Shown here in pieces: positions 43,867 to 46,965 of a DNA stretch of 46,965 nt. Both the position numbers and the translations under genes were made by a program. Within the stretch, counting starts at the first letter, position 1. Each line of letters opens with the position of its first letter. Location: positions 1-46,965 of the forward strand of contig NZ_RAWE01000059.1 of assembly GCF_003611695.1 (NCBI RefSeq), read 5' to 3'. This DNA comes from Corallococcus carmarthensis (GTDB lineage: Bacteria; Myxococcota; Myxococcia; Myxococcales; Myxococcaceae). The notes under the pieces were generated by a model, which saw nothing but the letters and a program-made list of their open reading frames with translations, did not search any database and had not been told where the DNA came from.

Positions 43867-46692
43867 CTATCGCTCGGAGCTCTTCGCCCCGCGCAGCGCT
43901 TCCGCGCGCTCCTTGCGGGACATGTTCGTCACGTCGACGATGTCGAAGTCGAGCGCGCCCTGGTTGTCCCCCAGCTGGAGGTCGGGGAAGACGCAGCGCA
44001 GGTCCTGCACGCCGGACACCTGGTAGCGCTTGCCCGTCTCGAAGAGGCGGTGCGTGCTGCGCACGGACTCGGCCTGGGGGCCCTTCTCCACGCACAGCAC
44101 CGTGTGCACGCGGCCCTGGGCGCCGGAGCGCACTTCGGCGAAGTCGTCGCGCACGGTGAAGGCGTAGGTGGACTTGGGGTTGAGGCCGCGCAGCAGCATC
44201 TGGTGCTGGGGCTTCACCCGCAGGGCGTTCTTCTCGGGCTCGAACAGCACCGAGCGGGGCGGGACGTACGCGGACTGCCGCAGGTGCACGCGCACGGCGC
44301 CGCGGTTGTCCTCGAGGCCGGTGTCGTCCAGGGCGAAGAAGTGGAGCTTCTTCGCGCCCTTGATGGTGCGCGGCGCGTTGCTGATGAAGCCCACGGCGTT
44401 GTCGGCCGGCAGGTCGCCTTCCGCGTAGTACACGAGCGTGCCGGACGCGGTGCCGTCACCTTCCGCGAGCGCCGCGCTGCCCTCGGTCCACACGGAGTAG
44501 GCGGCCCCGGGCGACACGTCGATGGTGGCCGTCGGGTACTCCGGCAGCGGCAGCGCGTTGTACATGGGGCGCAGCACCAGCAGGCGCGTGGGGTAGTCCA
44601 CGAGGCGCATCTCGCGGTCCTTGTCGTCCGCCAGCGCGTCCTCGACGGCCGCGGCCCCCGCGTCGGTGGAGGCCAGGCCCCCGTCCGCCTCCGTGGTGGT
44701 ACCCCCGTCCGTCTCCGGGGAGGTGCCCCCGTCCTCGCTGGGGAGGCCCGCGGCGACGGCGGCAGGGCCCGCGTCCGGGGATGCGGCTCCGGCGTCGAGC
44801 GTGGCGGAGGTGGGAATCTCCGACACCATCTGGGTGGTGCCGGGCGCCACCTCCAGCTCCGCCTTGACGTGGACCTCCGGCTGGTTGGGGGTGAAGCGCC
44901 GCGTCCAGGCGCGGTAGCCCGGCCGGGTGATGACGATGGTGTGGGACGTCCGTTGATCCGAGCCGATGATGCGGCTGGGTGTGTTCCCCACCGGCCGGCC
45001 ATTGACGACGACGGCGGCCCCTTCCGGCTTGGAGGTGATCCACAGGACGACGGGCGCGTCCGAGCCCTCGCCCTCTTCCGCCGGGGACAGGAAGTGGATC
45101 AGCAGTCCGATGACGAGGAGCACGGCGGTGACGCCGAACACGACCATGCTCAGCAGGCGCACCTGCTTGGCGCGCTTCTGTTCGCGCTCGGCGGCCTCGG
45201 CGGCCAGCTTCTCTCTCGCGTCGTCCGCGGTGGTGCGGGCGCGGGGGGCTTCCTTCTCCTCGGGCTCCGGCGGGTCGGGCGCGATGGCCGTCTCCACCGG
45301 CGTGTCCCGCGGCGCGGCCAGCGTGGGCAGCGACCGGGGCATCGCCGTGGGCTCCATGCCGGAGTCGGTGTCCGGCTCGGGCGGAAGCTCCGGCGGGAGG
45401 GGACGGCGGCCGGTGCCGGTGTTCTCGCGGGTGCCCCCCGGCGTCACGCGGCGAGCGCCCGTGGTGCTCTTGCGCACGGCGGTGGCCTGGGTGGACGAGC
45501 GGCGCGGGGCGCTGCCATCCGTCGCGGGGCGCAGGCCGGACGCGCTGCTGGGAGACCGCACGCCGGGGCTGGAGGGGCGCACCACGCCCGGGCTGGACGG
45601 GCGGACCACGCCGGGGCTGCCGGGGCTGGAAGACCGGCCGTTGCTGGACGGCATCCGCGCGCGGCCCTGGGACGGCTCCGACCCCGGCGACTGCCACGCG
45701 GCCAGCTGCTCCTTGAAGCCGGGCGGCAGCTCCACCTTGCGTCCCTCGGCGGCCAGCTCCTCCGCGAAGAGGTACGTCATGAGCTGGCTCAGCATCGTGG
45801 GCGTGAAGCGCGGCGTGTCGCGGTAGAGCATCTCCACCAGCGACTCGCTCAGGTCCTTCGCCGTCTGGTAGCGCGCCTCGCGGTCCACCGCCATCGCGTG
45901 CGCGACGACGGTCTCCAGGTCCTCGCCAATGGCGGGGTTGATGGCGGACGGGGGCAGGCAGTCGCCGGTGATGATGCGGGGCAGCACGGTGACGAACTCG
46001 CCCTCGAAGGGGCGCCGGCCGCAGAGCATCTCGTAGAGGACGATGCCCGCGGCGTACACGTCCGTGCGCGCGTCCAGGTCCTGCCGCCCCTGCGCCTGCT
46101 CCGGGGAGAAGTACGGGTACTTGCCCTTGAGCGTGCCCGGCGACGTCCGGGCCTCCACGGCGCTCGTGGCCTTGGCGATGCCGAAGTCGATGACCTTGAC
46201 CTCGCCCTCGTAGGAGATGAGGACGTTGTCCGGAGAGACGTCGCGGTGGACCAGGCCCAGCATCTGGCCGTCCTCGCCCACGTGGCGGTGCGCGTAGTCC
46301 AGGCCCTCGCACAGCTTGCTGGCGATGTGCATGGCCAGCGGCTGCGGGAAGAAGCCGACGCCCGCGCGCGCCGCGCGCCGCAGCACCTTCGACAGGGGCT
46401 GGCCGTGCACCAGCTCCATGGCGATGAAGTACTGCCCGTCCACCTCACCGAAGTCGAAGACCTGCGCGATGTTCCCGTGCGTCAGGCCCGCCACGAGGCG
46501 CGCCTCGCTGATGAACATCTCCACGAAGTCGTGGTCGTCCACGAAGTGCGGGAGGATCTGCTTGATGACGCAGGGCTTGGTCACGCCCATCGCGCCCGTC
46601 ATACGCGCGCGGTAGGTGACCGCCATGCCCCCCGCGGCAAGCTTGGAGACCAGGACGTACTTGCCGAATTGCTGGGGACTGGGTTCTGCCAC
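43867..46692 (-). CDS. Ser/Thr protein kinase with PEGA domain
   Basis: 941 aa if it starts at GTG 46692 (VAEPSPQQFGKYVLVSKLA); the exact start is uncertain because no strong ribosome site is seen. Kinase domain about 10-290: LAAGGMAVTY loop, Lys44 (CVIK), HRDVSPDN at 149-156, DFGIAK from 169, SPEQAQG. A Pro/Ser-rich linker (about 335-430) contains tandem PSSPGVVR-type repeats. One membrane helix (about 512-534) is followed by a PEGA domain (about 547-620: ITSKPEGAAVVVNGRPVGNT) and a Cys-containing C-terminal extracytoplasmic domain. Typical myxobacterial receptor-type kinase; ligand and substrates unknown. Confidence 0.92.
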   Translation of the reverse strand: MAEPSPQQFGKYVLVSKLAAGGMAVTYRARMTGAMGVTKPCVIKQILPHFVDDHDFVEMFISEARLVAGLTHGNIAQVFDFGEVDGQYFIAMELVHGQPLSKVLRRAARAGVGFFPQPLAMHIASKLCEGLDYAHRHVGEDGQMLGLVHRDVSPDNVLISYEGEVKVIDFGIAKATSAVEARTSPGTLKGKYPYFSPEQAQGRQDLDARTDVYAAGIVLYEMLCGRRPFEGEFVTVLPRIITGDCLPPSAINPAIGEDLETVVAHAMAVDREARYQTAKDLSESLVEMLYRDTPRFTPTMLSQLMTYLFAEELAAEGRKVELPPGFKEQLAAWQSPGSEPSQGRARMPSSNGRSSSPGSPGVVRPSSPGVVRPSSPGVRSPSSASGLRPATDGSAPRRSSTQATAVRKSTTGARRVTPGGTRENTGTGRRPLPPELPPEPDTDSGMEPTAMPRSLPTLAAPRDTPVETAIAPDPPEPEEKEAPRARTTADDAREKLAAEAAEREQKRAKQVRLLSMVVFGVTAVLLVIGLLIHFLSPAEEGEGSDAPVVLWITSKPEGAAVVVNGRPVGNTPSRIIGSDQRTSHTIVITRPGYRAWTRRFTPNQPEVHVKAELEVAPGTTQMVSEIPTSATLDAGAASPDAGPAAVAAGLPSEDGGTSPETDGGTTTEADGGLASTDAGAAAVEDALADDKDREMRLVDYPTRLLVLRPMYNALPLPEYPTATIDVSPGAAYSVWTEGSAALAEGDGTASGTLVYYAEGDLPADNAVGFISNAPRTIKGAKKLHFFALDDTGLEDNRGAVRVHLRQSAYVPPRSVLFEPEKNALRVKPQHQMLLRGLNPKSTYAFTVRDDFAEVRSGAQGRVHTVLCVEKGPQAESVRSTHRLFETGKRYQVSGVQDLRCVFPDLQLGDNQGALDFDIVDVTNMSRKERAEALRGAKSSER
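45560..45650 (-). repeat. tandem repeats encoding PSSPGVVR units in the kinase linker
   Basis: Three to four copies of a roughly 24-nt unit (GGGCTGGACGGGCGGACCAC type) encode PGVVRPSS. They lie in the disordered Ser/Pro linker between kinase and membrane helix and may vary in copy number. Confidence 0.6.
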
Positions 46693-46965
46693 GGGCGGGG
46701 AGGCGGGGCCGGGATTGGGGAAGCCCCAGCATACTCGCCTTCCGTTGAAAGTCCCGGGCGCGCTCGCATGGCGCGCGAAGATTTCGCTCCGGGTGCTGGA
46801 CGGCGAAGGGGGCGCGTCCTGGTGGGTCGGAACGACCCTCGGGAATGACACGACGTTCCAGGTGGGTGGGAGGAGGATGTGAGGCGGACTGTTGCGCCGG
46901 TTCACACTTCTTCACGCTGCTTCGTTCAGCGCATTCCGGGGGCGGGGTTATCACCTGCGCCATTC
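46693..46965. other. upstream region of the PEGA kinase, window edge
   Basis: 273 nt without a convincing gene; it should hold the kinase promoter on the minus strand. An open frame continues upstream of the GTG start to 46905, but its translation is Pro/Arg-rich and unlike a domain. Confidence 0.4.

Noticed and set aside
43834-46848. Plus-strand open frame of about 1000 codons opposite the PEGA kinase
   Set aside because: Shadow of the kinase gene; the minus strand encodes all kinase and PEGA motifs.

Overview
The window is very GC-rich, densely packed and rich in Ser/Thr kinases, ECF sigma factors, two-component proteins and lipoproteins. It also carries a Myxococcus-type DUF2378/TIGR02265 protein. 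Together these point to a member of the Myxococcaceae (Myxococcus/Corallococcus type); this is inferred from gene content and was not tested by a search. Housekeeping anchors are dnaN (4493-5599), recF (24166-25296) and gyrB (40558-43011), all on the + strand, so the region probably lies near the replication origin, although dnaA is not in the window.

Region 1 (1-4231): a translationally coupled cassette of ECF sigma factor, membrane-anchored anti-sigma-like DUF4384-type protein, and an exported caspase-fold protease fused to a long surface-repeat/beta-rich tail. A convergent lipoprotein follows. Region 2 (4493-13914): dnaN, a helical protein of unknown function, then a tightly overlapping signalling operon of zinc-ribbon membrane protein, site-2 (M50) protease, kinase-STAND-TPR giant, ECF sigma factor and second kinase, closed by a hairpin terminator.

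Region 3 (14018-20745): a CBASS-like anti-phage island. It has two related CD-NTases, each ending in glycine, a SAVED-domain protein whose C-terminal half carries an HExxH zincin signature in place of a recognisable nuclease, a Cap4-like nuclease-SAVED gene broken by a +1 frameshift, and one E2-E1 (Cap2-like) conjugating enzyme. No Cap3-type JAB protease is visible. The expected working model is that phage infection activates the CD-NTases, possibly primed by Cap2 conjugation through the terminal glycine, and that the cyclic oligonucleotide is read by SAVED effectors, one of them perhaps a protease. Region 4 (20876-24121) encodes an outer-membrane beta-barrel, a lipoprotein with a C-terminal PD-(D/E)XK-like segment and a small acidic protein, resembling a lipoprotein toxin/immunity module. 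Regions 3 and 4 fill the dnaN-recF interval and look like an accessory insertion.

Region 5 (24166-29356): recF, a small membrane protein, and an MCE/Mla-type lipid transport operon (lipoprotein, MlaE, MlaF, MlaD). Region 6 (29488-33796): two tandem M43 metalloprotease lipoproteins with matching promoters and terminators, a class V aminotransferase and a DUF2378 protein. Region 7 (33986-40436): hybrid receiver-histidine kinase plus response regulator, CPA2 antiporter with universal-stress tail, XRE regulator with an EIIA-like domain lacking the phospho-histidine, a GNAT and a PH-like membrane protein. Region 8 (40558-46692): gyrB, a membrane protein and a large PEGA-domain kinase. No tRNA, rRNA, CRISPR array or insertion sequence was recognised.
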